Below are positions 47,436 to 56,042 of a stretch of DNA of 64,000 nt, in pieces. This DNA comes from Candidatus Opimibacter skivensis (GTDB lineage: Bacteria; Bacteroidota; Bacteroidia; Chitinophagales; Saprospiraceae). Position numbers and translations under genes: made by a program. How positions within the stretch are numbered: position 1 is the stretch's first letter; every line of letters begins with the position of its first letter. Location: contig JADKHH010000001.1 of the NCBI GenBank assembly GCA_016721905.1, positions 434,001 through 498,000 on the forward strand, in the 5' to 3' direction. The notes beneath the pieces are model-generated. The model did no database searches. It was not told the origin of the DNA and saw only the letters and a program-made list of their open reading frames with translations.

Positions 47436-49281
47436 TCGTGAAAGCTTGTAGCGTAATCGAAAAAACAGCTCCGCCTTCTGGTCTGTTCTCAGCAATAATT
47501 TTACCCCCATGGTTCTGGACAATGGACTTACAAATGGCAAGGCCGATGCCCAATCCATCCTCGCTTGTCGTTACAAATGCATCAAAAAGTTTCAACCGCA
47601 TCGCTTCATCAATTCCAGGCCCGTTATCTTCGAAAAATACAATAATATTTGAATTGGAGTGACTCAGCTTGATATATATTTGCTTTGGTCGATCCTCTTT
47701 GCTGCTCAGCGCAAAAGCAGCGTTTAAAATTAAGTTCATGAACACTTGCTGCAATTGAATCCTATCTCCAAAAACATAAACAGGCTCACTTGAATCATTA
47801 AATATAACTTGAATACTCTGCCTTTCCATATCCAGATGCAGGATCCGAATGGTCTCCTTAATGACGGCAACCAGATCAACCCTCTCCTTCTCCCTGGTTT
47901 CCTTTTTCATCAGATTGCGTACACTACTGATGATGTCTCCGGCTCGTTTGTCATCTTCCACTATCCCCGACAAAATAGCTTCCACTTGTTGATCATCCAG
48001 TTTACCGGAAGCAAGAAAACGAAGACCTGCCTGGGCATTAAATAAGATAGCCGCCAGTGGTTGGTTGAGTTCGTGTGCAAGCGATGCCGTAAGCTGGGCC
48101 ATCAAGGTTAGCCTGTCCTCATGGACCAGCCGCCTATATAATTTCTCGTTCTCTGCCTTCTGTAAAGAAACCTTTTTCTGCCTGCGGGCCAACCGAATTA
48201 AAAAATAGATCAATACGGCTTGCATCAAAATAAACATGAATACTCCGATGATCTGCCATCGGTATTGAGTTAAAAAATTAAAATCCTTATAAAAAAATGT
48301 ACTATCAGCAGGAATAACTTTTGAATCCAATATCTCCCATTTTCTCAACTCCTTCCAGTTGTATTGGTAACGGTAGTACGATTTGCTGATCTTTGTAAGT
48401 CCATTCGAAGTATCATTTTCAAACATATCTCTGGCAATCTCTCCTACCTCCTTTCCCACTTCTAAAAAACTAACAATATGCCCACCCACACCACCATAAT
48501 CAATGAAATTATCACTCATCGTAAAAACAGGAACGGGGGATTCACTCGAAATAAGGCCTAAAGCCAGTGCGCTTGAAAAGCGATTACTATCCGCATCTGT
48601 TATAAAGGAAGACATAAAAATCAATGTGCTATCCGATACCCGACTCACCACTTCCAATATAGAGTCAATTGAAACACATGTTAACAAGGTAAACTGATGC
48701 GTGTCTTTAAAATAAGAAGTATCCTTCAAAAGCCGTGCGTTGAACATACGGTCACTATCTGAACAACCTCCAATAATCATGGCATGCCTATAACCCGGAA
48801 AGAGCGAAAATGCATGCATCATACTTTTTTGAGGACTCCATTCTATCTCTAATTCAACGACACGCATCTCTGGCCTGTACCTTTCTGGATCCTGAGGGCT
48901 CATCTCCAGGGCAATTACAGGAACAAGATGGAGAAGCTTTAAACCTGCTTCATTCAAAGCATCATAAGCTCCCGGAGCAACTGTGACAATTAAATCAATC
49001 GCCGACGCTCTGACTCTTTTGTTGTACAATTCAACGACCTGGTGAAGATGAATACTATCTGAAAATCTTTCAAGGTCAAGGTATTCCAAAATAACATTGA
49101 CTGTTGTTGGCGAACCCTTTGGAAAAGCACTTTTGATGCCCTCCACAATCCTACCATAGGCAGGACGCGTCTCATTGTCTCCAAAAAAAATGAGGATATT
49201 CTTGTACGCCTCTTGCCCCATCAACCCCGAAAAAGGAATCAATAAGCTAATCAAAAGAGCTATGCATTTAATTCTGACCAT
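47425..49281 (-). CDS. Sensor histidine kinase with substrate-binding-protein-like ectodomain
   Basis: A 618-residue membrane kinase. After a signal peptide (about 1-22) residues 25-335 resemble ABC-type periplasmic binding proteins (two-lobe pattern, LIVTVAPGAYDAL, VPVFTMSDNFIDYG). One membrane helix follows (about 343-365), then a HisKA domain with H403 in HELNQPLAAI, and a HATPase domain with the N-box NLILNAAFAL, DNGPGID and GLGIGLAICKS. The HELNQPL H-box is the FixL/DctB type. The ligand is unknown; a small solute crossing the neighbouring porins is a fair guess. It overlaps its FixJ-like regulator and is divergent from the MscS operon. Confidence 0.92.
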   Translation of the reverse strand: MVRIKCIALLISLLIPFSGLMGQEAYKNILIFFGDNETRPAYGRIVEGIKSAFPKGSPTTVNVILEYLDLERFSDSIHLHQVVELYNKRVRASAIDLIVTVAPGAYDALNEAGLKLLHLVPVIALEMSPQDPERYRPEMRVVELEIEWSPQKSMMHAFSLFPGYRHAMIIGGCSDSDRMFNARLLKDTSYFKDTHQFTLLTCVSIDSILEVVSRVSDSTLIFMSSFITDADSNRFSSALALGLISSESPVPVFTMSDNFIDYGGVGGHIVSFLEVGKEVGEIARDMFENDTSNGLTKISKSYYRYQYNWKELRKWEILDSKVIPADSTFFYKDFNFLTQYRWQIIGVFMFILMQAVLIYFLIRLARRQKKVSLQKAENEKLYRRLVHEDRLTLMAQLTASLAHELNQPLAAILFNAQAGLRFLASGKLDDQQVEAILSGIVEDDKRAGDIISSVRNLMKKETREKERVDLVAVIKETIRILHLDMERQSIQVIFNDSSEPVYVFGDRIQLQQVFMNLILNAAFALSSKEDRPKQIYIKLSHSNSNIIVFFEDNGPGIDEAMRLKLFDAFVTTSEDGLGIGLAICKSIVQNHGGKIIAENRPEGGAVFSITLQAFTNGK

Positions 49282-49342
49282 AGGGTCCCCTGTTGGGCAT
49301 TATTAGTAAATATCCGCAATATATGATGGCCATGGTGATATA

Positions 49343-49358
49343 AATGATATGAATCATT
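49343..49358. promoter_or_regulatory. FNR/CRP-like dyad between kinase and MscS genes
   Basis: AATGAT-ATGA-ATCATT is a perfect 6-4-6 dyad containing TGAT-N4-ATCA, the core of FNR-type sites. It lies in the divergent spacer, 62 bases from the kinase start and 132 bases from the channel gene start, so it could serve either promoter. Confidence 0.55.
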
Positions 49359-49489
49359 GAATGGGCTGATCTTCCATTGACCAGGTGTCTGGAGTAGTCA
49401 TTATTTTTATTTTTCTGCCCAGACTAAAAAGTGTCTATTTTGCAAACTAAATATTAGAAACACGCTATCCCCTTATCTCTAAGAAAACA

Positions 49490-51170
49490 ATGAAAGCATA
49501 CCTCATGAGCCTGAATATTAAGGTATTGCCCGTTCCCATTAGACCAACCTGCATGATTCTCCGGCTGGTTATCTTGTCGCTCCTCTTCATTCCAGATCTC
49601 GCTTCCGGGCAAGCTACTAATGATGTAGATCCTTCCTTAAGCCATGACCGGAACGCATTAGCACCCGTTCGAGTAGATGGATCTATACTGTTTTATGTCA
49701 GGGGGGTGTCTTCCTTTCCTGCCGAGACCAGAGCAAAGACCATAGCGCAAAGAATCCAGCGGGCAGCCGCTAATTATACAAAGCCTCCGGATTCCGTAAA
49801 AGTCATTGAGGATGCTGGCCGGCTGAAAGTGTACGTCGGTAATGAGTTTATCATGAATATTTATTCGGCAGATGCAGAGGCAGAAGGAATCACCACTCCT
49901 ATACTCGCAGAAATAGTGGTGGAGAAGATCAAGGGAATCATCAAGCTATACAGACACGAACGCTCCCCGGATGTGATCAAGTCTAATGCATTAAAAGCAC
50001 TTGTTGCCCTCGCGTTGCTGGTCATATGTCTTGTTGCATTTTCCTGGCTTTTCCGGAAATTGAGCGACTTTTTTAAAAGGCGGCTGAAAAACAGAATAGA
50101 TACATTGGAAAATGTGTCGTATAAACTTATACAGGCCAATCAACTGACTAAAATACTCCACGTATTATATCAAACAGTCAGGGTACTCATTCTGCTCATT
50201 ATAACAGTCGGTTTTGTTGATTATATCCTGGGACTTTTCCCCTGGACGAAAGCTGCCTCAATTTACCTGTTGGAATTAATCCTGGATCCTTTAAAAAGTA
50301 TTGGCCAGGGCTTCATTAATTACTTACCCAGCCTGATCTTCCTGATCATCATCTACCTGATCACCCAATATTTTGTTCGTTTAACCAGGCTTTTTTTCAA
50401 CAGTATTGATACCGGTGGGATTGTCATCCAGAATTTTGACCCTGAATGGGCCATGCCTACTTTTAAAATCGTCAAGTTTTTCATGATTGTCTTTGCTGTT
50501 GTAGTAGCTTTTCCCCTATATCCCCGGCTCCAGCAGCGGAGCCTTTCAAGGCATATCCGTATTCCTTGGCGTATTGTTCTCCCTCGGCTCATCGTCCTTC
50601 ATTTCTAACGTAGTTGCAGGCTATTCCATGACCTACCGTAGAGCGTTTAAAAAAGGGGACCGCATCCAGGTCAACGACATGAATGGCTATGTAGAAGAGC
50701 AGAGCCTGATGGTCACCAGATTGCGCTCTGTTAAAAATGAAGAAATTGTCATTCCTAATTCGATCATGCTCAGTAGTAGTCTGACTAATTTCAGTGTCAG
50801 GGCAAAGACCATGGGTTTAATTATACATACGACAGTCGGCATTGGCTACGAAACACCCTGGCGCCAGGTAGAGGCAATGCTCAAAGAGGCTGCTGACAGG
50901 ACGGAAGGCTTGCTAAAAGACCCACCACCATTTGTGCTTCAAAAGGAATTAGGTGATTTTGCGATTGTCTACGAAATCAATGCCTATTGCAATGATGTAA
51001 ACAAGATGTACCTATACTATAACGCCCTCCATCAAAACATCCTGGACCTCTTCAATGAAAACAATATCCAGATCATGACGCCTGCGTACGAAGGAGATCC
51101 TGATACGCCTAAAGTCGTACCCAAAGAACAATGGAACACTCCTTTGGCAGGAGATCAAAAAAGCAATTAA
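49490..51170 (+). pseudogene. Mechanosensitive ion channel (MscS family), frameshifted
   Basis: Two frames encode one MscS-type channel of about 560 residues. The first (49490-50608) has a signal-like helix, a periplasmic region, about four membrane helices and IVIQNFDPEWAMPTFKIVK. In the other frame (open before 50574) the pore helix and beta domain follow: IPGSSSGAFQGISVFLGVLF, SLGSSSFISNVVAGY, FKKGDRIQV, IPNSIMLSSSLTNFS. The change maps to the C4 run 50513-50516, where removing one C restores A-F-P-Y-I-P-G. The start may be the internal ATG near 49553. First gene of an operon with carbonic anhydrase and a porin. Error versus true mutation is unresolved. Confidence 0.85.
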
Positions 51171-51214
51171 CTAAAAGTACCCTTTATCTTATTTTAAAAC
51201 GAAAATCATTAACA

Positions 51215-52084
51215 ATGAAACTCACTTTTTCAACTTTTCGTAATACACTCGCAGGTGTATCACTGATGTTACTAATGTCTTGCGGTCAAAAACCAGCAGC
51301 GACTGCCGAACAAACCACCGCGAAGGATTCAATTCCCCCTCCGGCTGCCGCTCAATCTGCCCGTCCTGTACATTGGGGCTATGGTGGTGATGTTGGCCCT
51401 TCTACATGGTCCACGCTCAGTCCGTCCTATGCCATGTGTGCAGAAGGCAAACATCAGTCTCCGGTGAATATTGTAAAGACAGACGTCAAAGGTGGTTCAA
51501 ATTGGAACCTGGATTACAGCTCAACTTCCTTCCACATTGCCCATACGGAGCACATGGAAGATATCATTGACAATGGTCATACGATTCAGGTGAGTGTTGA
51601 CGAAGGTAGTACGCTCACCTATAATGGAAAGGCCTATTCTCTCAAGCAGTTTCACTTTCACACGCCAAGTGAGCATACACTTGATGGTAAAAACCAGCCT
51701 ATGGAAATGCATATGGTACACCAGAGTGGGGACGGAAGCCTGGCAGTCCTTGGTGTGTTCTTTAAAGAAGGAAAGGTGGCTAATCCCAATTTTGAAAAGA
51801 TCATTGCCAATCTTCCTAATGCCAAAGGAGAAAGCACACACATCACAGATACATCGTTTGAATTAGACGTATTCCTGCCTTCAGATAATTTTGCATATCA
51901 CTACACAGGTTCACTCACTACTCCACCCTGTAGTGAAAATGTACAATGGTTAGTATTGAGAGATATGATCTCGCTGACCAAAGAGCAGATCAATGCTTTC
52001 GCTTCGCGCATAGGCCCAAACAACAGGCCTACACAGCCACTAAATGATCGTACCATCAATATGGATGATGTAAAAGGTAAATAA
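51215..52084 (+). CDS. Alpha-carbonic anhydrase lipoprotein
   Basis: A 289-residue zinc enzyme that interconverts CO2 and bicarbonate. The alpha-class zinc ligands are visible in QFHFHTPSEH and MEMHMVH, with HQSPVNI, the substrate-pocket TGSLTTPPCSENVQW and GPNNRPTQPLNDR. A signal with lipobox (LLMSC) places it in the periplasm or at the outer membrane. I chose ATG 51215; the longer frame from 51131 reads through the end of the channel gene. It lies 44 bases after the MscS-type gene and 21 before a porin gene, so the three are likely one operon. Confidence 0.95.
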   Translation: MKLTFSTFRNTLAGVSLMLLMSCGQKPAATAEQTTAKDSIPPPAAAQSARPVHWGYGGDVGPSTWSTLSPSYAMCAEGKHQSPVNIVKTDVKGGSNWNLDYSSTSFHIAHTEHMEDIIDNGHTIQVSVDEGSTLTYNGKAYSLKQFHFHTPSEHTLDGKNQPMEMHMVHQSGDGSLAVLGVFFKEGKVANPNFEKIIANLPNAKGESTHITDTSFELDVFLPSDNFAYHYTGSLTTPPCSENVQWLVLRDMISLTKEQINAFASRIGPNNRPTQPLNDRTINMDDVKGK

Positions 52085-52105
52085 TTTATAAATCAGGAAA
52101 CGAAA

Positions 52106-53250
52106 ATGAACTTAAAATCAATAGGCCTTTGCCTTGCAATGGCACTACTCGCTTGTGCACCGGTAACCGGTCAGCAAACCTCAGATACACCTGCAGATCC
52201 TCCTCCGGGATGGTGGCAGATTCCGAAGACATCATCCCGAATCAAACTCGGAGGATATGTCAAACTCGATATCATCCATGATTTCAATCCGATCAATTCA
52301 CCTGATTTCTTTGATGTATCCAAGATACCAACAGATGGCTCTGAAGGTGAAAGCACGCACCTGCATGCTAAGGAAACAAGACTCTTTGTGGATGTTCGCA
52401 CACCTTTCAAAAACAGTGAAATCAGAACTTATGTAGAAGGTGATTTTTATGGGACCAGCGGTGCGTTTCGTTTGAGACACGCTTTTGTTGAGATCAACAA
52501 TACCTGGCTTGCGGGGCAATGGTGGTCAAATTTTATGGATGAATCCATCATTCCAGCTACGCTAGACTTTGAAAAGCCTGCAGCATATGCATTTGTAAGA
52601 CATGCCATGCTTCGATGGAAACATACACTATCACCGGACAGTTATCTTGCTGTGGCTATTGAGGAACCTAGCACAAATGCTCAGGCACCATCCGCAGCCG
52701 GAAAATTTGAGAGTCCACTGCCAGATCTGACCGCACGTTACCGTGTCACAAAAAAATGGGGTCACGTGCAGTTATCCGCCTTTGCCGCTCAACTCAGATA
52801 TCGTTATACAGCGGGCGGAACAGACAATATCTCATTGTTTGGAGGCAATCTATCTGGCCAATTTAACATGTTCACAGCAGACAAATTGATCTACCAGGTA
52901 GTTTATGGTCCAGGAATAGGCAGGTATCGAGGTGGACTTTCAGCCACGCCAGATGCAAGCGACAATCTTCAGGCAACATCCGATTATGGTTTAACCCTGG
53001 GATACCAACATCAGTGGAATGAGAAGTGGACTTCGCTGGTGCTTTAAATCATGGCGGTGTGGAAGATACTAATGGCCAGGCACCATCAGATCTGTCTCAA
53101 GCATCCTACGCAGCAGCTAACCTGCTGTATCATTTTACTAAAAATGCCTTTGTTGGGGTGGAATACCTTTACGGCTTACGTAAGGATTTTAGTGGTGATG
53201 ATGGAACTGCCAACAGATTACAATTTAGTGTCAGTTATACCTTCAATTAA
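52106..53250 (+). pseudogene. Second DcaP-like porin, frameshifted near its C-terminus
   Basis: The frame 52106-53047 encodes a signal peptide (ending PVTGQ), KLGGYVKLDIIHDFN, FFDVSKIPTDG, TRLFVDVRTPF and many barrel strands, but stops early after NEKWTSLVL. The last strands (GALNHGGVEDTNGQ, GVEYLYGLRKDF, LQFSVSYTFN) continue in another frame up to 53250. One extra base near 53034 would join them; here no long homopolymer is present. Intact length would be about 380 residues. It is a paralogue of the porin at 44763-45991 and ends the channel - carbonic anhydrase operon. Confidence 0.82.
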
Positions 53251-53259
53251 TGATTTTGG

Positions 53260-53302
53260 AATAGCTCCTGGTTTTACTTTAACATTGAAACCAGGAGCTA
53301 TT
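53260..53302 (+). terminator. Terminator of the MscS - carbonic anhydrase - porin operon
   Basis: Perfect 15-base arms AATAGCTCCTGGTTT (53260-53274) and its inverse (53288-53302) with a 13-base loop, ten bases past the porin stop. Confidence 0.85.
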
Positions 53303-53430
53303 TGAGTTATTCGGTGGTGGATCCTTTACTTCCTGAATCGTCATAAAATCCCTCCTTCGCTATCAAAAGGCTGCCTTCAGCCAGATATATCATCTGAATT
53401 ACCCAGGATATGGTCCTGACTTCCGGATGA

Positions 53431-53466
53431 ATGATGCATATCATAGCAAAGTGTAACAATAGTTAC
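53431..53466. promoter_or_regulatory. Tandem dyads upstream of the SQR-like gene
   Basis: ATGAT-GCAT-ATCAT (53431-53444) and GTAAC-AATA-GTTAC (53453-53466) are two 5-4-5 dyads whose centres are 22 bases apart, two helical turns. The first shares the TGAT-N4-ATCA core with the site at 49343. They lie 130-165 bases before the start of the next gene. The rest of 53303-53597 shows nothing else. Confidence 0.5.
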
Positions 53467-53597
53467 CTTATTCCGCAGGTAACACCCCTACCTTAGCTGT
53501 ACAGAATTCTAGTATGGATACTACAAAGGTAGATTACGCTCAAGTAGTTCTGAATTAAGCAGCATTGTCAACTAAAAGTTGACCAACTCCAAACAAA

Positions 53598-54800
53598 ATG
53601 AATACGCACTTTGAAGTCCTGTTTATAGGCGGCGGAAATGCCGGTCTATCCGCATCTGCTCATCTTCTCCTTCAAAAACCCAACCTTAAAGTTGGCATCA
53701 TCGAACCGAGTTCTAAACATTACTACCAGCCAGCATGGACGCTCGTTGGTGGTGGTGTATACGACATCAAGGACACAGAACGCGAAGAGAAAGACTATAT
53801 TCCTAAAGGAGCTACCTGGCTACAGGAATATGCCCAGACCTTTATCCCGGAAAAAAACAGTGTAACTACAAAGGAAGGAAATACGTACACCTACGATTAC
53901 CTGGTCGTTTGCCCTGGAATACAACTCAACTGGAGTGCTATCAAAGGACTTCCCGAAACGCTCGGCAAAAATGGAGTTACTTCCAATTACAGCTTTAAGT
54001 ACGCTCCCTACACCTTTGAGATCCTTAAAAACTTTAAAGGTGGCAACATCCTGTTTCATAGCCCGCATACACCTGTGAAATGCGGTGGGGCCCCACAGAA
54101 AATCATGTATCTCGCCGCTGATTATCTTCGCAAGCATGGCCTGCTTGAAAAATCAAATGTGCAATTCTGGAGCGGAGGAACTAAAATATTTGGCGTGCCT
54201 AAATATGAAAAGACATTGCTGAAGGTCATCGCCCGTTATAATATCAAAACGAATTTTTTCCAGGATCTGGTGGAAGTGGATGGCCCGAATAAGAAGGCAA
54301 AATTTATAGGGCTCGGAGAACATAATAAAGGAGTTGAAACCTGGGTTGACTTTGACATCCTACACATTACCCCACCACAAGGACCACCTGACTTTATCAA
54401 AAACAGCCCCTTGGCAAACGCAGCAGGATGGGTGGATGTCGATAAAGGCACCTTACAACATGTCAGGTATCCGAATGTATTTTCACTGGGCGACGCCTCC
54501 AGCCTACCTACTTCGAAAACAGGGGCAGCCATCCGGAAGCAAACACCAACTATGGTGGCAAACCTGCTCGCCGTGATGGATCATAAACCATTAAAGAAAA
54601 TATACACCGGATATACCTCCTGCCCTATTGTTACCGCCTACGGCAAACTCATGCTCGCCGAATTCGATTATAACAACGAACCGATGGAAACCTTTCCATT
54701 TGATCAGAGCAAGGAGCGGTGGAGTATGTATCAACTCAAACGCCAGGTGCTACCGAGACTCTATTGGGGAGCCATCATCAGGGGAAGAATGCAAGGGTAG
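53598..54800 (+). CDS. Sulfide:quinone oxidoreductase-like flavoprotein
   Basis: A 400-residue FAD-dependent oxidoreductase resembling the SQR group close to mitochondrial SQRDL. FAD-binding GGGNAG is at 11-16, YYQPAWTLVGGG follows, and NVFSLGDASSLP (about 293-304) binds the flavin tail. Two cysteines match the redox pair: C162 in TPVKCGGAPQK and C342 in YTSCPIVTAYGK; C105 (VVCPG) is extra. This pattern supports sulfide oxidation to polysulfide or persulfide with transfer to quinone at the membrane. It is preceded by two operator-like dyads and is transcribed alone. Substrate is inferred from the family. Confidence 0.85.
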   Translation: MNTHFEVLFIGGGNAGLSASAHLLLQKPNLKVGIIEPSSKHYYQPAWTLVGGGVYDIKDTEREEKDYIPKGATWLQEYAQTFIPEKNSVTTKEGNTYTYDYLVVCPGIQLNWSAIKGLPETLGKNGVTSNYSFKYAPYTFEILKNFKGGNILFHSPHTPVKCGGAPQKIMYLAADYLRKHGLLEKSNVQFWSGGTKIFGVPKYEKTLLKVIARYNIKTNFFQDLVEVDGPNKKAKFIGLGEHNKGVETWVDFDILHITPPQGPPDFIKNSPLANAAGWVDVDKGTLQHVRYPNVFSLGDASSLPTSKTGAAIRKQTPTMVANLLAVMDHKPLKKIYTGYTSCPIVTAYGKLMLAEFDYNNEPMETFPFDQSKERWSMYQLKRQVLPRLYWGAIIRGRMQG

Positions 54801-54823
54801 TCTTAATTTGATCTCCTTGTGTC

Positions 54824-56002
54824 TTATTGGATGATCAGCTTCAAGGTCTCCACCTGTCCAGAATAACTAACACCAATTGAATACACACCAGGATTTAATC
54901 GGGTGCTGATTTCCCAAATACCATTTTTTCTGCTTTCAAGTTCCTGTTGGTAAACAGGGACTCCATAAAAATTATAGATGCAAATCGTCTTTGGTTGCAA
55001 CCCTGATGGACCTTTGAGGTAAAAATCCCCTGAGGAGGGCATAGGATATACCTGAAATGAAGGATCCTTCTTCAACTCAGATGTACTCACCGGAATGCAG
55101 GGGGCACAATCCTGAAGGGCAGTCCATTCATTTAATGACATCAATATACTTTGGAAATCAACTGAAGCCTGACAGCTGCCTTTCAAATAATAAGCCAGCC
55201 ATGGAATCAGGAGTGTATCTACAAGACGATGTTGTTCCTCCCTTGCTATTTCAGGAGCAGGCGTGCACGTAAGCTCTCCAAACGAACAAAGCACATTCTG
55301 CTCGGCGAACTGACAATGGCTTGCTCCTGTAATCTGAACCAGCGTTTTACAGTCGGATGCAAGGGAGTCATACATCACTACCTGATTTGTCTCAGGTGGT
55401 GTGATACAATCATTTCCTCCCGCGAAAATGAGGGCTGGGATATGAATGGTTGGACACACATCGATAGCAGATGGATTCGTTTCAGCTGCAGCAAAATTAA
55501 CTATAGCTGAAATATCTTCATTAAACTGGACAGCCAGGAAACTCGAGCCTCCACCCATCGAATGACCCATCACACATGATGTGCTGTCCACCCGACCAAA
55601 AAAAGGTGACCCTACCGTTTTACCTTCCTCTTGAATAGCGCGGATAATGAATGCGAGATCCCTTGCGAAAGTCAAATGGTCAGGACTGATGCCCGTCTCT
55701 GTCCTGGGGAAAGCGATGATGTAGCCTTCCGGAACAAGTGCGTTCCAAATATTAGCATAGGCACTCCACTCCATCACAAACCCGTGTCCGAATGCCACTA
55801 AAGGATAAGTTTCCCCTCCAACGTCTGATACTGGTACATTATCACCTGTCGTAGCAGATGGATAATAGAGCTCTGTCAGGATAGGTCTGTCATTTCGGTC
55901 CGCGTCAATGAATGTCAACTGGCGGTGACCTATATTAAATGGTTGCGCAGTAATAGGACCAAGAACCCATAAACTTAACCACAGAGAAATAATTGTTTTC
56001 AT
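54824..56002 (-). CDS. Secreted alpha/beta hydrolase with T9SS type A sorting domain
   Basis: A 392-residue protein with a signal peptide (about 1-19, ending ITAQ). The hydrolase domain has the nucleophile elbow GHSMGGG, an upstream GHGFVMEW oxyanion region, a candidate acid in GGNDCITPPE and a histidine in GASHCQF, resembling chlorophyllase/PAF-acetylhydrolase-like esterases. The C-terminal about 75 residues (SFQVYPMPSSGDFYL, IYNFYGVPVYQ, LNPGVYSIGV) form a T9SS type A sorting domain, so it is exported to the surface. I chose ATG 56002; the longer frame reads into the next gene. Substrate unknown. Confidence 0.87.
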   Translation of the reverse strand: MKTIISLWLSLWVLGPITAQPFNIGHRQLTFIDADRNDRPILTELYYPSATTGDNVPVSDVGGETYPLVAFGHGFVMEWSAYANIWNALVPEGYIIAFPRTETGISPDHLTFARDLAFIIRAIQEEGKTVGSPFFGRVDSTSCVMGHSMGGGSSFLAVQFNEDISAIVNFAAAETNPSAIDVCPTIHIPALIFAGGNDCITPPETNQVVMYDSLASDCKTLVQITGASHCQFAEQNVLCSFGELTCTPAPEIAREEQHRLVDTLLIPWLAYYLKGSCQASVDFQSILMSLNEWTALQDCAPCIPVSTSELKKDPSFQVYPMPSSGDFYLKGPSGLQPKTICIYNFYGVPVYQQELESRKNGIWEISTRLNPGVYSIGVSYSGQVETLKLIIQ

Positions 56003-56042
56003 AATAAGACATGAACGATGATCTCTCAGATGTAAGGTTCTG

